64,000 bases of DNA. It comes from DYJK01 sp040755055. Its GTDB lineage: Bacteria; Bacteroidota; Ignavibacteria; Ignavibacteriales; Melioribacteraceae. How positions within the stretch are numbered: the stretch's first letter is position 1; each line of letters begins with the position of its first letter. The notes beneath the pieces were generated by a model. It did no database searches and was not told the DNA's origin. It saw only the letters and a list, made by a program, of their open reading frames with translations. Both the position numbers and the translations under genes were made by a program. Location of the stretch: NCBI GenBank assembly GCA_040755055.1, contig JBFMBS010000019.1:1-64000 (forward strand), written 5' to 3'. This document shows, one piece after another, positions 18,461 through 27,981 of this stretch.

Positions 18461-18871
18461 CTAGTTTTTGGCAAGGTTGGCAAGGATATCTATCAATTTA
18501 TCTGTATCGTTTGTTTTGTCTAAGAAATAATCGGCGCCAAGCTTTACAGAAGTTTTTCTGAATGATTCCCTTGAATAGTTTGTGAACATAATTACGATAG
18601 GAGGTTTTGCAGAAGATTTTAGATCGCTTAAAACTTCAATACCGTTGCTGTTTGCTAAACTTATATCCAGTAAAACAATATCAGGTTCGTAAAGATTGAA
18701 TGCTCTAATAGCATTAATGCCGCTGGAGGCAGAAGCCACAATTTGTAATCCTTTAATCTCATTAATAATAAGAGTCAAAGATTTAATAATTTCCGGGGAA
18801 TCATCTACTAATAATACCTTTTTCACCTTGACCTTTAATTCTTGGATGCAAATTAACCGGTGCAGACCCAT
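18461..18871 (-). CDS. Stand-alone response regulator (CheY-like receiver)
   Basis: This is a single receiver domain. The acidic pair is Asp23-Asp24 (KKVLLVDDSPEI), the phospho-acceptor is Asp69 (DIVLLDISLAN), the Thr/Ser position is IVIMFTNY, and the Lys lies in GADYFLDKTND. No DNA-binding or enzymatic domain follows. An alternative start is the GTG at 18826, which has AAAGG five bases upstream and would give a standard receiver beginning MKKVLLVDD. It sits 54 bases after the NarL-type regulator in the same run. It could relay phosphate between the neighbouring hybrid kinases. Confidence 0.85.
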   Translation of the reverse strand: MGLHRLICIQELKVKVKKVLLVDDSPEIIKSLTLIINEIKGLQIVASASSGINAIRAFNLYEPDIVLLDISLANSNGIEVLSDLKSSAKPPIVIMFTNYSRESFRKTSVKLGADYFLDKTNDTDKLIDILANLAKN

Positions 18872-18925
18872 TTAGACCGTAGTAAGAATATGATAATGGT
18901 GTAGTATTTTTATTACGATATGTAG

Positions 18926-19558
18926 TTAGTCGATAAGATGGTTTGTTAAGGCAAAATGGATGAGTTCGGCATTCGAGTGGAGGTTTAACTTTTCAAGAAT
19001 ACGTGAACGGTAGGTATTAACCGTACTGGTGCTTAACGATAGTTCTCCGGCAATATCGGTTTGTGATTTACCGGCAGCAAGTAATTTTAAAATCTGGAAT
19101 TCGCGGTCGGATAAAACTTCTATCGGATTCTTGTCTAAAGTGGAATCAATATCATTGGCAAGTTTTTCTGCAAGGGTGGCGCTGATATATTTTTTACCCG
19201 AATATATTTTCCTGATCGCTTTAATTAGTTCTTCGGGAGCGCTGTCTTTTGTTAAATAACCCGATGCACCGGCTTTCAATGTGCGCACGGCAAACTGGTC
19301 TTCAGCCATCATTGTCATTATCAATACTTTTGTATCGGGCACCTGGAGTTTTATCTCTTTCAAAACATCTAAACCGTCTTTGCCCGGCATAGACAAGTCG
19401 AGTATTAATATGTTTGGTTTGTGCTTAGTGGCGAGTTCAATTATTTCAAGCGGATTAGCAGTTTCGGCAACTACTTTTATATCATATTCCTGGGTAATAA
19501 GATTTTTTATTCCCTCGCGTATAAACGCATGATCGTCCGCAATTAAAACTGTTATCAT
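18926..19558 (-). CDS. NarL/FixJ-family response regulator (receiver plus LuxR HTH)
   Basis: This is a two-domain transcription factor of 210 residues. The receiver (residues 1-120) has Asp8-Asp9, phospho-acceptor Asp54 (LILDLSMPG) and Lys104 (GYLTKDSA). The LuxR-type helix-turn-helix (about 145-205) reads LSDREFQILKLLAAGKSQ and then LSTSTVNTYRSRILEKLN. It lies downstream, in the same direction, of a kinase with a HisKA_3 core (19776-22718), the class that normally partners NarL-type regulators, so I infer they form a pair. They are separated by a 217-base spacer that carries a repeat. Target genes cannot be read from the sequence. Confidence 0.93.
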   Translation of the reverse strand: MITVLIADDHAFIREGIKNLITQEYDIKVVAETANPLEIIELATKHKPNILILDLSMPGKDGLDVLKEIKLQVPDTKVLIMTMMAEDQFAVRTLKAGASGYLTKDSAPEELIKAIRKIYSGKKYISATLAEKLANDIDSTLDKNPIEVLSDREFQILKLLAAGKSQTDIAGELSLSTSTVNTYRSRILEKLNLHSNAELIHFALTNHLID

Positions 19559-19616
19559 ATAGGTAAAGTTTATTTGTTTAAAACACTTTGTGTGAATTAA
19601 AGGATAAAGGTTTTCA

Positions 19617-19720
19617 AACTGTTGAAACAGTTAATAAACGGAAATTTGTTTTTATTAACCCACGGCTTAAGCCGTGGGTTAAAGAATCAAAAAGAAAAGC
19701 GAAGAACCGTTTCAACGGTT
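19617..19720. repeat. Composite of three palindromes between kinase and regulator genes
   Basis: A 16-bp palindrome (AACTGTTGAAACAGTT, 19617-19632) lies before a perfect 28-bp palindrome centred on CGGCTTAAGCCG (19655-19682). A second 16-bp palindrome (AACCGTTTCAACGGTT, 19705-19720) follows. The outer two share a similar core (GTTGAAAC and GTTTCAAC). The order and symmetry suggest one composite element, not chance. It lies inside what would otherwise be an operon and could act as an attenuator or mRNA processing site. Confidence 0.75.
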
Positions 19721-19775
19721 TATAAATTAATTCATACAACTAGCTGTTCAAATATAAAAAGTTTTACTTTTTCTT

Positions 19776-22718
19776 TTAACTATCTTTAGCCGGGATCGAT
19801 AAAATTGTCCTTGTGCCTTTCCCGACCGATGATTCAATATTCAAACCGGCGCCGATCAGCTTGGCGCGTTCTTTCATGCCTATAATCCCGAAGGATTTGG
19901 ACGTAATTTTAGTCTCGTCAATGCCTACCCCGTTATCGATTATGGTAAGGAGATAGTTATTGTCACTCTTCTCAAAAGTAATTTTTACTTCTGTAGCTTT
20001 AGAATGCTTGGTAATATTGGTTAAAGATTCTTGTAGGATTCTGAAAACGGAAAGCTTTTCATATTTGTCGAATTCTGTTTTTTCCAATTTGCAATCAAAA
20101 GAAACCGGTATTTTATATCTCTGTACGAATTCATCAATCTGCCACTCCATTGCCGGTATTAAGCCGAGCTTATCAAGTATTTCAGGTCTAAGTTCGGTAA
20201 TGAGATTTCTCATGTGCTGTACGGCTCTATCAATAAGCTGTGTCATATCGTTAATACTTTTGGAGAATTCATCTTTGTCAAGTACTTCAAATTTTCTTTT
20301 CATTAAAGTTAAATTCATTTTTAACGATGTAAGTACCTGACCGAATTCATCGTGAATTTCCCTGGCAATGGCTTCGCGTTCCTCCTCGCGCGCGTTTTGC
20401 AAATGCTTTGTTAACTCTTCAAGCTGTTTGTGATAATTGAGTAGGTCTTGTTCAACCCGTCTGCGTTCGCTGATATCATTAAATGTAACAGCGCATTGAT
20501 TTGGTCCGGCCTGGTAAGCATTGATTGAGTAATAAACTCCAAGTAAATCTGATCCTTGTTCAAATTGTTTGGAAAGCCCGGTTAAGGCAACCTTGCCGTA
20601 TGTTCCAATCCAGTCGGCAGAATCTTTTTCTATACCGGGTAATACTTTAGTTAGATTTTTACCAATAACGTCTTTAAGTTTTAAACCGGTTGTTTTCTCA
20701 AATCCATCATTAGCGGCAAGAATTATTAGATCGATTGGAATTCCATTCTCGTTTTGTACAGCTTCAAATAATACAAATCCGGCGGTCATATTTTCGAAAA
20801 GAGCCCGGTATCTTTTCTCGGATTCAACCAAATTAGCTTCGGCTTTTTTACGTTCCGATATATCCCTAATAATCATGCTTGTGCGTATTTGTCCTTTGCT
20901 ATCGGTAAATATAGAAGAGGATATTTCTGTTGGGAATTTTGTCCCATCCTTTCTCAGCATAAATAATTCGCCTTTAACTTTGCCGGTACGTTTCCTTTCT
21001 TCAATCAAAATATGTAAACGGGGATCGCTCAAATCTACCAAACCATTTCTGCCAACAATAGAAATTTCTTCTTCGGTTCTCTGGAACATTTCACAAGCAG
21101 CATGGTTGGCAGAATAAATTGAACCATCCGGGGCGGTTAACAGAACTGCATCGAGACTGTTTTCTAACACAAGGCGGTAGCGTTCTTCACTTTCCCGTAA
21201 AGCTTTTTCAACTTGTCTCTGCTGGTTTAGTATTCTTACTTCATTTAAAGTCCGCCGTACGGCTAATGGAAGCTTTGCGATTTTATTCTTATTAACGTAA
21301 TCGCGCGCGCCTTGTTTCAATAATTCAACTAAAATATTTTCATCGTAAACGGTTCCCGAAAGGATAATAACCGGGATTGAAGGGTAGTGTTCCTTAACAT
21401 AATTCAAAGCAGAAGGTGCATCGTAATTAGGCATATGATAATCTGATAAAATCAGGTCGTACTCGTTATTCATTAGAGCGGAGATAAATTCTTCTTTTGT
21501 TGATACGTGCGTGAACTCCATATCAAGGTTATCTTCTTCCAATGCTTGCCGGTTTAATTCACTATCCGTTGAACTATCGTCGAGGTTCAAAATTCTTATA
21601 GTTCTATCTAATTGTAATTGTGTAACCGATTCTTGTTCGTTTCTATAAATTTTATCGCTTAGAATCCGGTTAATTTCCAGTGTAGAAATCAATGCCTCTT
21701 CGGTTTTCTTTCTTTTTTCCTCCACAATTTTTTGTTCGGTTATATCCTGGAATGATCCGATAACTTTTACCACTTTATTATTTTCAACAACGGGATGACC
21801 GATCGTTCTTATCCATTTATGATTTCCTTTGGCTGTTATCATTTCAAGTTCCAAATCATAAGGGGTGCCGTGTGCTACTGCTTCAGTGATTGCTTTTTCT
21901 ATATTGAGTCTCGATTCATCTTTATAAAAACTGATGCCTAATTCTACATTTGTAGATTGAGAAGGATCGAGATCGTGAATGCGTGCAAGTTGTTCTGTCC
22001 ATGTTCCTTTTAAAGTGATTGCATCAAATTCCCAGCCGCCTACTTTAGCAATCCTACCGGTCTCTTCAAGCAACAAATCTTTTTCGTGTAGTTCTCTTTC
22101 AATTTTCTTTTGTTCTGTAATGTCCGCAATGGTTGCAATCATTCCGTCAAATTCAGAATGATTATCTAGAATAGGCGATGCGTTGATGGAAAGGAATGTT
22201 CTTCTTCCGTCAGGGTATTCGATTGCGTGCTCTATATTTCTAACCGGTGCTTTTGTATGTTTGACTTTTGTAAATGGTAAATCTTTATCCGGGAAAGGCG
22301 AACCGTTCAATGCGGAAATTTTCCAGTCGGCAGCATTGTAGTTCAAAGTTTCGATTTTTTCCTTTTTCAATCCAAGAACTTCTTCGGCTTCTTTATTAGC
22401 AAAAGTGACTTTGCCGTTTTTATCTACGAATGTAATACCAATCGGACTTGTTTCGATAATGTTTTCTAAGAGTCTATTTTGATTTTGTAGCACAAAAACA
22501 TCCCGGCGTATTAAGAAATAAATGAGCAGAGAAGTAGTGGAAATAAAAAAGAGCCCTTTAATTGTCTGGAAGAGCGAAACCGTATGGGCATCGGGAAAAA
22601 TCTGTTCAATTGATTTATCGGAAAAAAAGATCCAGAGAAATGAAACAATAAAATAGATCAATGCAGTTTTAGAAGGAGCTATCTTATGGTTTCGGATTGG
22701 TAAACCGGTGGTGTTCAT
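19776..22718 (-). CDS. Hybrid sensor kinase, HisKA_3 (NarX/DegS-type), with an internal receiver
   Basis: The protein has 980 residues. Two N-terminal TM helices (about 18-35 and 52-70) anchor it. Then come two PAS domains (about 80-335), an internal receiver domain (about 370-490: ILNLDDSSTDSE, LILSDYHMPN, ARDYVNKNKIAKL), two more PAS domains (about 515-755), and a HisKA_3 dimerisation segment with His789 (AREIHDEFGQVLTSLK). A HATPase domain ends the protein (DNGVGI, SFGIIGMKERAKLIGA). A receiver placed between PAS pairs and before the catalytic core is an uncommon order; hybrid kinases usually carry it at the C terminus. The gene lies 43 bases after another kinase gene and upstream of a NarL-type regulator, its likely partner. 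Confidence 0.92.
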   Translation of the reverse strand: MNTTGLPIRNHKIAPSKTALIYFIVSFLWIFFSDKSIEQIFPDAHTVSLFQTIKGLFFISTTSLLIYFLIRRDVFVLQNQNRLLENIIETSPIGITFVDKNGKVTFANKEAEEVLGLKKEKIETLNYNAADWKISALNGSPFPDKDLPFTKVKHTKAPVRNIEHAIEYPDGRRTFLSINASPILDNHSEFDGMIATIADITEQKKIERELHEKDLLLEETGRIAKVGGWEFDAITLKGTWTEQLARIHDLDPSQSTNVELGISFYKDESRLNIEKAITEAVAHGTPYDLELEMITAKGNHKWIRTIGHPVVENNKVVKVIGSFQDITEQKIVEEKRKKTEEALISTLEINRILSDKIYRNEQESVTQLQLDRTIRILNLDDSSTDSELNRQALEEDNLDMEFTHVSTKEEFISALMNNEYDLILSDYHMPNYDAPSALNYVKEHYPSIPVIILSGTVYDENILVELLKQGARDYVNKNKIAKLPLAVRRTLNEVRILNQQRQVEKALRESEERYRLVLENSLDAVLLTAPDGSIYSANHAACEMFQRTEEEISIVGRNGLVDLSDPRLHILIEERKRTGKVKGELFMLRKDGTKFPTEISSSIFTDSKGQIRTSMIIRDISERKKAEANLVESEKRYRALFENMTAGFVLFEAVQNENGIPIDLIILAANDGFEKTTGLKLKDVIGKNLTKVLPGIEKDSADWIGTYGKVALTGLSKQFEQGSDLLGVYYSINAYQAGPNQCAVTFNDISERRRVEQDLLNYHKQLEELTKHLQNAREEEREAIAREIHDEFGQVLTSLKMNLTLMKRKFEVLDKDEFSKSINDMTQLIDRAVQHMRNLITELRPEILDKLGLIPAMEWQIDEFVQRYKIPVSFDCKLEKTEFDKYEKLSVFRILQESLTNITKHSKATEVKITFEKSDNNYLLTIIDNGVGIDETKITSKSFGIIGMKERAKLIGAGLNIESSVGKGTRTILSIPAKDS

Positions 22719-22761
22719 GAAACACCTCTAATCTATTATGAATCTGTTGAAATTAAATGTG

Positions 22762-25218
22762 TTAATGAATTTGGGTTGGTAATGTAAAAATAAATTTGCT
22801 TCCAACGCCGGGTGAACTTTCAACATTAATATTGCCACCGTGTTTTTCTACAAATTCTTTACAGAGCAATAGACCGAGCCCGGTACCGGATTCGTTTTCA
22901 GTACCGAATGTTGAGTGGGTTTCGTCCAGCTTGAACAATTTGCTGCGAGTACTTTCATCCATTCCAACCCCGTTGTCTTCAACGGTAACTTGAACAAATT
23001 TTTCGTACGTGCTCGAATAAATATTAACATTACCGTCTCTGTTCGTAAATTTAATTGCATTACTAATCAAGTTGCGGATAATCGTATTAAGCATATCTTC
23101 ATCAGCAAAAACTGACGTTGACGGGTCGATTGAAATATTAATATTGATCTGTTTCTTTTGAGCAATAAGTTTCAGCAACAAAGCATTTTCGTTTACTATG
23201 TCAACCAGGGTGAGATTTTTAGGTTTGAATTCAATTCTTCCGGTTTGTGAACGGGACCACTGTAATAAATTTTGCAATAGGTTATGGGAAACATCCGCGG
23301 ATTTTTTCATCTCTTCTATATAAAATAATTTCTCTTCGTCCGTCAATTCGTTGAAATCAGTAAGTAACAGATCGGAAAAACCGAGAATAGTGATGAAAGG
23401 ATTTTTGAGGTCGTGTGCGATAATGGAAAAGAATTTATCTTTTGTAGCATTGAGTTGCTTTAATTCCTCAGCATAGGATTTAATGGCATCGAGATTGGCT
23501 TTTCTTTCTATAGCTTGTGCAATTTGTTCGGATACGAAAATAAGAAGCTGTTTTTCGTCTTCGCCGTATGCTTTTTCATTGTTGTAATCTTGCACAACCA
23601 TAACACCGATAATTTTTCCCGAAATTATCAAAGGGATGCCGAGCCAAATGGCTTGCGGCTCGCCGATTAATTCAACTTCGCCTTGTTCTCTTAATTCAAG
23701 ATCTTTTTTCGCATTGATTAATACCGCTTCACCTTTTCTTAATACATATTCGGTTAAACCTTTACCTAATTTTTTGGGCGGCTGCGGAGGATCAAATTCA
23801 TCAACAAAGTAAGGAAAGGTTAACATCTCTTTTTCTTTGTTATAAAGTGCAATGTAAAAATTCTTAGCGGGCATCAATGTGCTGATAATTTCATGTATCC
23901 TTTTGTAAAGAAAATTAATGTCTTTTGTAACGTTTACGGCTTCCGAAATTTCATAAACGGCATTTTGTATTTTTTCGGCATATACTCTTTCGCCTATATC
24001 TCTCACTGTAGCTTGTAATAAAGTTCTTCCATTAAGTGTAAGAGAATTGAGTGTTACTTCTGCGTCGATAGGAGTACCGTCTTTTTTTATGTGTTTCCAG
24101 TAAAAATGCTGTGGCGTACCCTTCATAGCTAATTCAATTTTTTCGTTGGCTTTTTTTATCGAATCTTTTCCATCCGGTTGGAAAGTAGGTGAAAATTCTG
24201 CCGGGTGATGTCCGATCAAATCTTCCCGGTCGCATCCAAAGAGTTGTAATACAGCATCATTACAATCCTCAAAAATATCTGTCATAATAAAAATTGCATC
24301 GGCGGAAGATTCAAATAAACCGCGGTACCGTTCTTCGCTCTCATACAATTTTATTTCTATCTCTTTTTTTGTAGTAATATCCCGTGTTATACCGAAAGTG
24401 CCGCCGATTGAACCGTCTTCGTTATAAAGTGGAAGTTTAGTGGTGGATACCCAATAAGAGCGTCCGCTTATATCCGAAATTTTTTCCTCTTTATCGATAA
24501 TCGGTTTACCGGTTTTAATTATTTCTTGTTCATCATTTAATGCTTCGGAAGCGTGTTCACGGCTGTAAAGGTCGAAATCGGATTTGCCAATCATATCATC
24601 GGGGTTGCTGTATCCGTGTTTGCTGGCTTTATTATAATTTACTTTTATAAACTTGCTATCTATATCTTTGAAGTAAATGCTATCCGGCAAGTTCTGCATT
24701 AATAATCTTATAAGTTTTTCTTCACCGGCAAGTTTTTTCTCGATTTCTCTTTGTCTTGAAATATCTTCAATAAAAACGAGGAAATAATTTTTTTTCGATT
24801 TTTTATCTTTTATGGTGGAAGCGGTGGATTTTGCCCACAATATATGCCCGTCTTTTTTTATATATCTTTTTTCGATAACATAATAATCACGTTTTCCTTT
24901 TAACAACTCCTCAAAAAGTATTTCACTTGTTTTTACATCGTGTGGATGGGTAAAATCTGCAATTTCCATGTTCGTCAGTTCATCTATGGTGTAACCGGTA
25001 GTTTTGGTAACATATTTATTAACAGATATAATTTTACCGGATTCATTTACTATGACTATGCCGATTTTTGCTTGTTCAAATATCTTGCTGAAGAGATTTT
25101 CATCTTTGTCAGGAGTGTGTTGTGCACTAAGCTGTTCTATTTTCTTGGAAAGAGTTTTATTTAGTCTTAAAAGTTTGGCTAAATCTTTTATTAAGTCGGC
25201 TTTTGTTTTCTCTTTCAT
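22762..25218 (-). CDS. Soluble PAS/GAF sensor histidine kinase
   Basis: The protein has 818 residues from the ATG at 25218 (MKEKTKADLIKDLAK). An alternative upstream frame would add 32 residues of poor character, so I did not use it. No TM helix is evident. A short coiled coil (about 1-40) precedes three PAS domains (about 43-160, 168-290, 300-415), a GAF domain (about 425-575), a HisKA helix with His602 (IIAHDLKNPFITILGFSDLL) and a HATPase domain (NLISNAIKFTNRDG, DNGVGM, GTGLGLLLCKEFVEKHGG). It is probably cytosolic and integrates small-molecule or redox signals through PAS and GAF. It is the first gene of the minus-strand signalling run. The divergent gap to 25397 should hold its promoter. 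Confidence 0.92.
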   Translation of the reverse strand: MKEKTKADLIKDLAKLLRLNKTLSKKIEQLSAQHTPDKDENLFSKIFEQAKIGIVIVNESGKIISVNKYVTKTTGYTIDELTNMEIADFTHPHDVKTSEILFEELLKGKRDYYVIEKRYIKKDGHILWAKSTASTIKDKKSKKNYFLVFIEDISRQREIEKKLAGEEKLIRLLMQNLPDSIYFKDIDSKFIKVNYNKASKHGYSNPDDMIGKSDFDLYSREHASEALNDEQEIIKTGKPIIDKEEKISDISGRSYWVSTTKLPLYNEDGSIGGTFGITRDITTKKEIEIKLYESEERYRGLFESSADAIFIMTDIFEDCNDAVLQLFGCDREDLIGHHPAEFSPTFQPDGKDSIKKANEKIELAMKGTPQHFYWKHIKKDGTPIDAEVTLNSLTLNGRTLLQATVRDIGERVYAEKIQNAVYEISEAVNVTKDINFLYKRIHEIISTLMPAKNFYIALYNKEKEMLTFPYFVDEFDPPQPPKKLGKGLTEYVLRKGEAVLINAKKDLELREQGEVELIGEPQAIWLGIPLIISGKIIGVMVVQDYNNEKAYGEDEKQLLIFVSEQIAQAIERKANLDAIKSYAEELKQLNATKDKFFSIIAHDLKNPFITILGFSDLLLTDFNELTDEEKLFYIEEMKKSADVSHNLLQNLLQWSRSQTGRIEFKPKNLTLVDIVNENALLLKLIAQKKQININISIDPSTSVFADEDMLNTIIRNLISNAIKFTNRDGNVNIYSSTYEKFVQVTVEDNGVGMDESTRSKLFKLDETHSTFGTENESGTGLGLLLCKEFVEKHGGNINVESSPGVGSKFIFTLPTQIH

Positions 25219-25396
25219 TTCGTGAACCACCCAAATGTGGTAGTATGATCGTCGTCTTAAAAATAAGAATAAATCTTGGAAAAGACATTGGATAGTGAAA
25301 TCATTTTTTATCAAAAGTAAATATTTTTTAATATATATTTCACAAAGTTATGTTTTGGACTTACTCTCTTTTTATTAATAATAGTAGGTGTTTTAT

Positions 25397-26305
25397 ATGG
25401 GTAAATATATTTTTTTGTTTTTGACTGTGATCTTATTATTAATAAACTCATGCGGAGATGGGCTTAAGGAAAAGGGTTCTGCTGATTATATCAACGAAGT
25501 AAAGAATTGGCACAAGAAGAGGATAGAAAACTTAAAGAAGGAGAACGGATGGTTAAATTTGGTCGGGCTCTACTGGTTAAAAGAAGGTGAGAATAAATTC
25601 GGTTCAGATAGATCAAATGATATCGATTTCCCGGTTGGTAAATCGGCACCGTTTATAGGTTCTTTTTTTCTAAAAGATTCGGTAGTTACGATTAAGATAA
25701 ATAGCGATGTGGAGGTGTTTCTTGAAAATTGTGAACCGGTAACAGAGATGGAACTAAAAAATGATTTACAACCGGGTACAACAATTTTAGATCACGGCTC
25801 GCTAAGGTGGTTTGTTATCAAAAGAGGAGATCGTTATGGAATACGGCTGCGTGATCTTGACGCTGAATTAGTAAAGAAATTTGCCGGCATTGAAACTTAT
25901 CCAATTAATTCCGACTGGAAAGTAGAGGCAAAATTTGAAGCTTATTTACCGAATAAAATTATCTCGGTACCAAATATTCTAGGTACAATCGATAAAGAAA
26001 AATCACCCGGTGCACTTTTATTTAATGTCGATCAGAGAGAATATAGACTTGATGTATTGGATGCCGGTAAATCCTACTTTGTAATTTTTGCCGATGAAAC
26101 AAGCGGAAATGAAACATACGGTGGAGGAAGATTTTTGTATGTTGATAAACCGGATTCTACCGGCAAAATTTTTATTGATTTCAACAAAGCTTACAATCCG
26201 CCATGTGTTTTTACCAAGTATGCAACATGCCCTTTACCGCCCAAGCAGAACCATTTGAAGTTAGAAATTACTGCCGGCGAGAAAAATTACGGGTATAATC
26301 ATTGA
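25397..26305 (+). CDS. DUF1684 lipoprotein
   Basis: This is an exported lipoprotein of 302 residues with a lipobox at LLINSC (Cys19). The rest matches DUF1684, a family of unknown function: an opening W-x-x-x-R-x-x-x-L segment, GWLNLVGLYWLKEGENKFGS, then DRYGIRLRDLDAELVKKFAG and a C-terminal GGGRFLYVDKP...YNPPCVFTKYATCPLPP block. I used the ATG at 25397, which has AGGTG six bases upstream, instead of the GTG three codons earlier. It lies next to, and 57 bases before, a histidine kinase gene on the same strand. Whether it is functionally linked to that two-component pair is unknown. Confidence 0.88.
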   Translation: MGKYIFLFLTVILLLINSCGDGLKEKGSADYINEVKNWHKKRIENLKKENGWLNLVGLYWLKEGENKFGSDRSNDIDFPVGKSAPFIGSFFLKDSVVTIKINSDVEVFLENCEPVTEMELKNDLQPGTTILDHGSLRWFVIKRGDRYGIRLRDLDAELVKKFAGIETYPINSDWKVEAKFEAYLPNKIISVPNILGTIDKEKSPGALLFNVDQREYRLDVLDAGKSYFVIFADETSGNETYGGGRFLYVDKPDSTGKIFIDFNKAYNPPCVFTKYATCPLPPKQNHLKLEITAGEKNYGYNH

Positions 26306-26362
26306 TGTCCTTCAGGTAAAGTAACTAAGTGTAATAAAAATTTTTGCCAATTTACTTTTATA

Positions 26363-27142
26363 ATGAAAAAGAAAATTTTAAATAACAAAAAGAAAAAAGA
26401 GAGAAGGACACTCGCATCAATAAACAAAAACGGCAAACCGGCTGATAGTAAAGAGTTTAAAAAACTCCAGTATGAATTCATCAGTTCCGTATCGCACCAG
26501 CTGCGTACTCCTATGGCTGAGATGCAAAGTTCTCTTGATCTGCTTGAACTTTATACAAGAAAGGAAAACACAACCCGGCAGCTCCTAGCAATCAACAAAA
26601 TCAAAAGATCGGTTGATAATTTGAAAAGTATAATTGAGCGTATAACCTTACTCTACAAACATGAATTGAAAAAGCAGAAACTAAACATCACGAAGATAGA
26701 GCCGAGAAAATTTATTAATGAATTACTAGATGATATTTTAGTTCGGACCGGCAGCAATCACTTTATAAACGTAAATTTTGAAACCGAAATAAAACTGATA
26801 ATTGCCGACGAGATAATTCTAAAACAGATTCTGCTTAACCTACTTGAAAACGCCATAAAATTTTCTCCCGATGGCGGGCAAATTCAGTTACTGCTAAGAC
26901 AAAGTAAAAGTGTTGTAGAAATTTCCGTAAGGGACGAAGGAATTGGGATTGCGAAAAGTGATTACAACAAACTTTATCGCCCTTTTTATAGGGGCAGTAA
27001 TGTCGGTTCAATTCCCGGTGTCGGTTTGGGGTTGGCAATAGTTAAAAAACTTGCTTTCATTCTTCGGGCTAAAATCGAATGCTATAGTGAAACCGGAAAA
27101 GGGACTGAGTTTATTCTGAAAATTCCACAGCAAACTAAATGA
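26363..27142 (+). CDS. Small sensor histidine kinase without sensor domain
   Basis: The protein has 259 residues. A Lys-rich N terminus (about 1-30) is followed directly by a HisKA helix with His45 (FISSVSHQLRTPMAEMQ) and a HATPase domain (LNLLENAIKFSPDGG, DEGIGI, GVGLGLAIVKKLAF). It has no TM helix and no PAS or GAF domain, so input must come from a partner protein or the basic tail. Its stop overlaps the start of the next gene by four bases (ATGA). This couples it to a LytTR response regulator, its probable partner. Kinases of this core type more often pair with OmpR-like regulators, so the LytTR partner is slightly unusual. Confidence 0.92.
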   Translation: MKKKILNNKKKKERRTLASINKNGKPADSKEFKKLQYEFISSVSHQLRTPMAEMQSSLDLLELYTRKENTTRQLLAINKIKRSVDNLKSIIERITLLYKHELKKQKLNITKIEPRKFINELLDDILVRTGSNHFINVNFETEIKLIIADEIILKQILLNLLENAIKFSPDGGQIQLLLRQSKSVVEISVRDEGIGIAKSDYNKLYRPFYRGSNVGSIPGVGLGLAIVKKLAFILRAKIECYSETGKGTEFILKIPQQTK

Positions 27143-27918
27143 ACAAGAGAATTGTACTAATTGAAGATAACAGCGAGATTGCTCAAAACGTATCACTCTT
27201 ACTTAGAGATAGCGGATACGAAGTGTATTCATATCATTTAGGCGCAGAAGGACTCAAATCGATAATCGAGCATAAGCCGGAAATTATCCTTTGCGATATA
27301 ATGCTTCCTGATATCAGCGGTTATAAAATTTTTAATGAGGTTAAAAAACTTAATAAACAAAAACCACCCATATTTATTTTTATTACAGCCAAAACCCAGA
27401 GGGACGATTTAAGAAAAGGCATGGAACTTGGCGCAGATGACTATTTGACAAAACCTTTTACCTTTAACGAACTGATGAACTCGATAAAAGTTCAAATAAA
27501 GAAAAGGGAAAGAATTGAAAATATATCAGTTAACGACAACCATGTCGTTAATAAGAAAGAAACGGGAGATGTTCTTTATTATGATGACTATTTTTTTATT
27601 GACGATAAGAAAAATCCGGGTTTTTATTTGTTAAGTGATGTAGTTAGTATAAAAAGTCTGAAAGATTATACCAGGATATCTTTAAGAGACGAAAAGAAGT
27701 TCATTTTAAGAAAGCCGCTTTCCTATTGGGAAAAAATATTACCCCCTGAAAAGTTTGTAAGAATCCACAGACAAACTATTGTAAATATCAACTATGTAGA
27801 AAAAGTAGAAAATATAAGCAGTAACAGATATCGATTGTTTATGAAGGCAAATAATGAAACTTACGAGGTAAGCCAGAGGTTTAGGAGAAAAATAAAAATT
27901 ATAGATTCCTATCTATAA
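27139..27918 (+). CDS. LytTR-family response regulator
   Basis: This is a two-domain DNA-binding regulator of 259 residues. The receiver has Glu9-Asp10 (KRIVLIEDNSE), phospho-acceptor Asp53 (ILCDIMLPD) and the Lys in DDYLTKPF. A linker of about 30 residues leads to a LytTR domain (about 155-258) with VVSIKSLKDYTRISL, FVRIHRQTIVNINYVEKVE and a closing YEVSQRFRRK. LytTR domains bind direct repeats upstream of target genes. Translation is coupled to the preceding small kinase. A CRISPR-repeat-like palindrome begins 64 bases after its stop codon and may serve as the transcript end. Confidence 0.92.
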   Translation: MNKRIVLIEDNSEIAQNVSLLLRDSGYEVYSYHLGAEGLKSIIEHKPEIILCDIMLPDISGYKIFNEVKKLNKQKPPIFIFITAKTQRDDLRKGMELGADDYLTKPFTFNELMNSIKVQIKKRERIENISVNDNHVVNKKETGDVLYYDDYFFIDDKKNPGFYLLSDVVSIKSLKDYTRISLRDEKKFILRKPLSYWEKILPPEKFVRIHRQTIVNINYVEKVENISSNRYRLFMKANNETYEVSQRFRRKIKIIDSYL

Positions 27919-27981
27919 TCGGTTGTCGCAATATACAAGCGCTCGTCTCATTATCTATTCCAAAATCACAATTGATTATTA

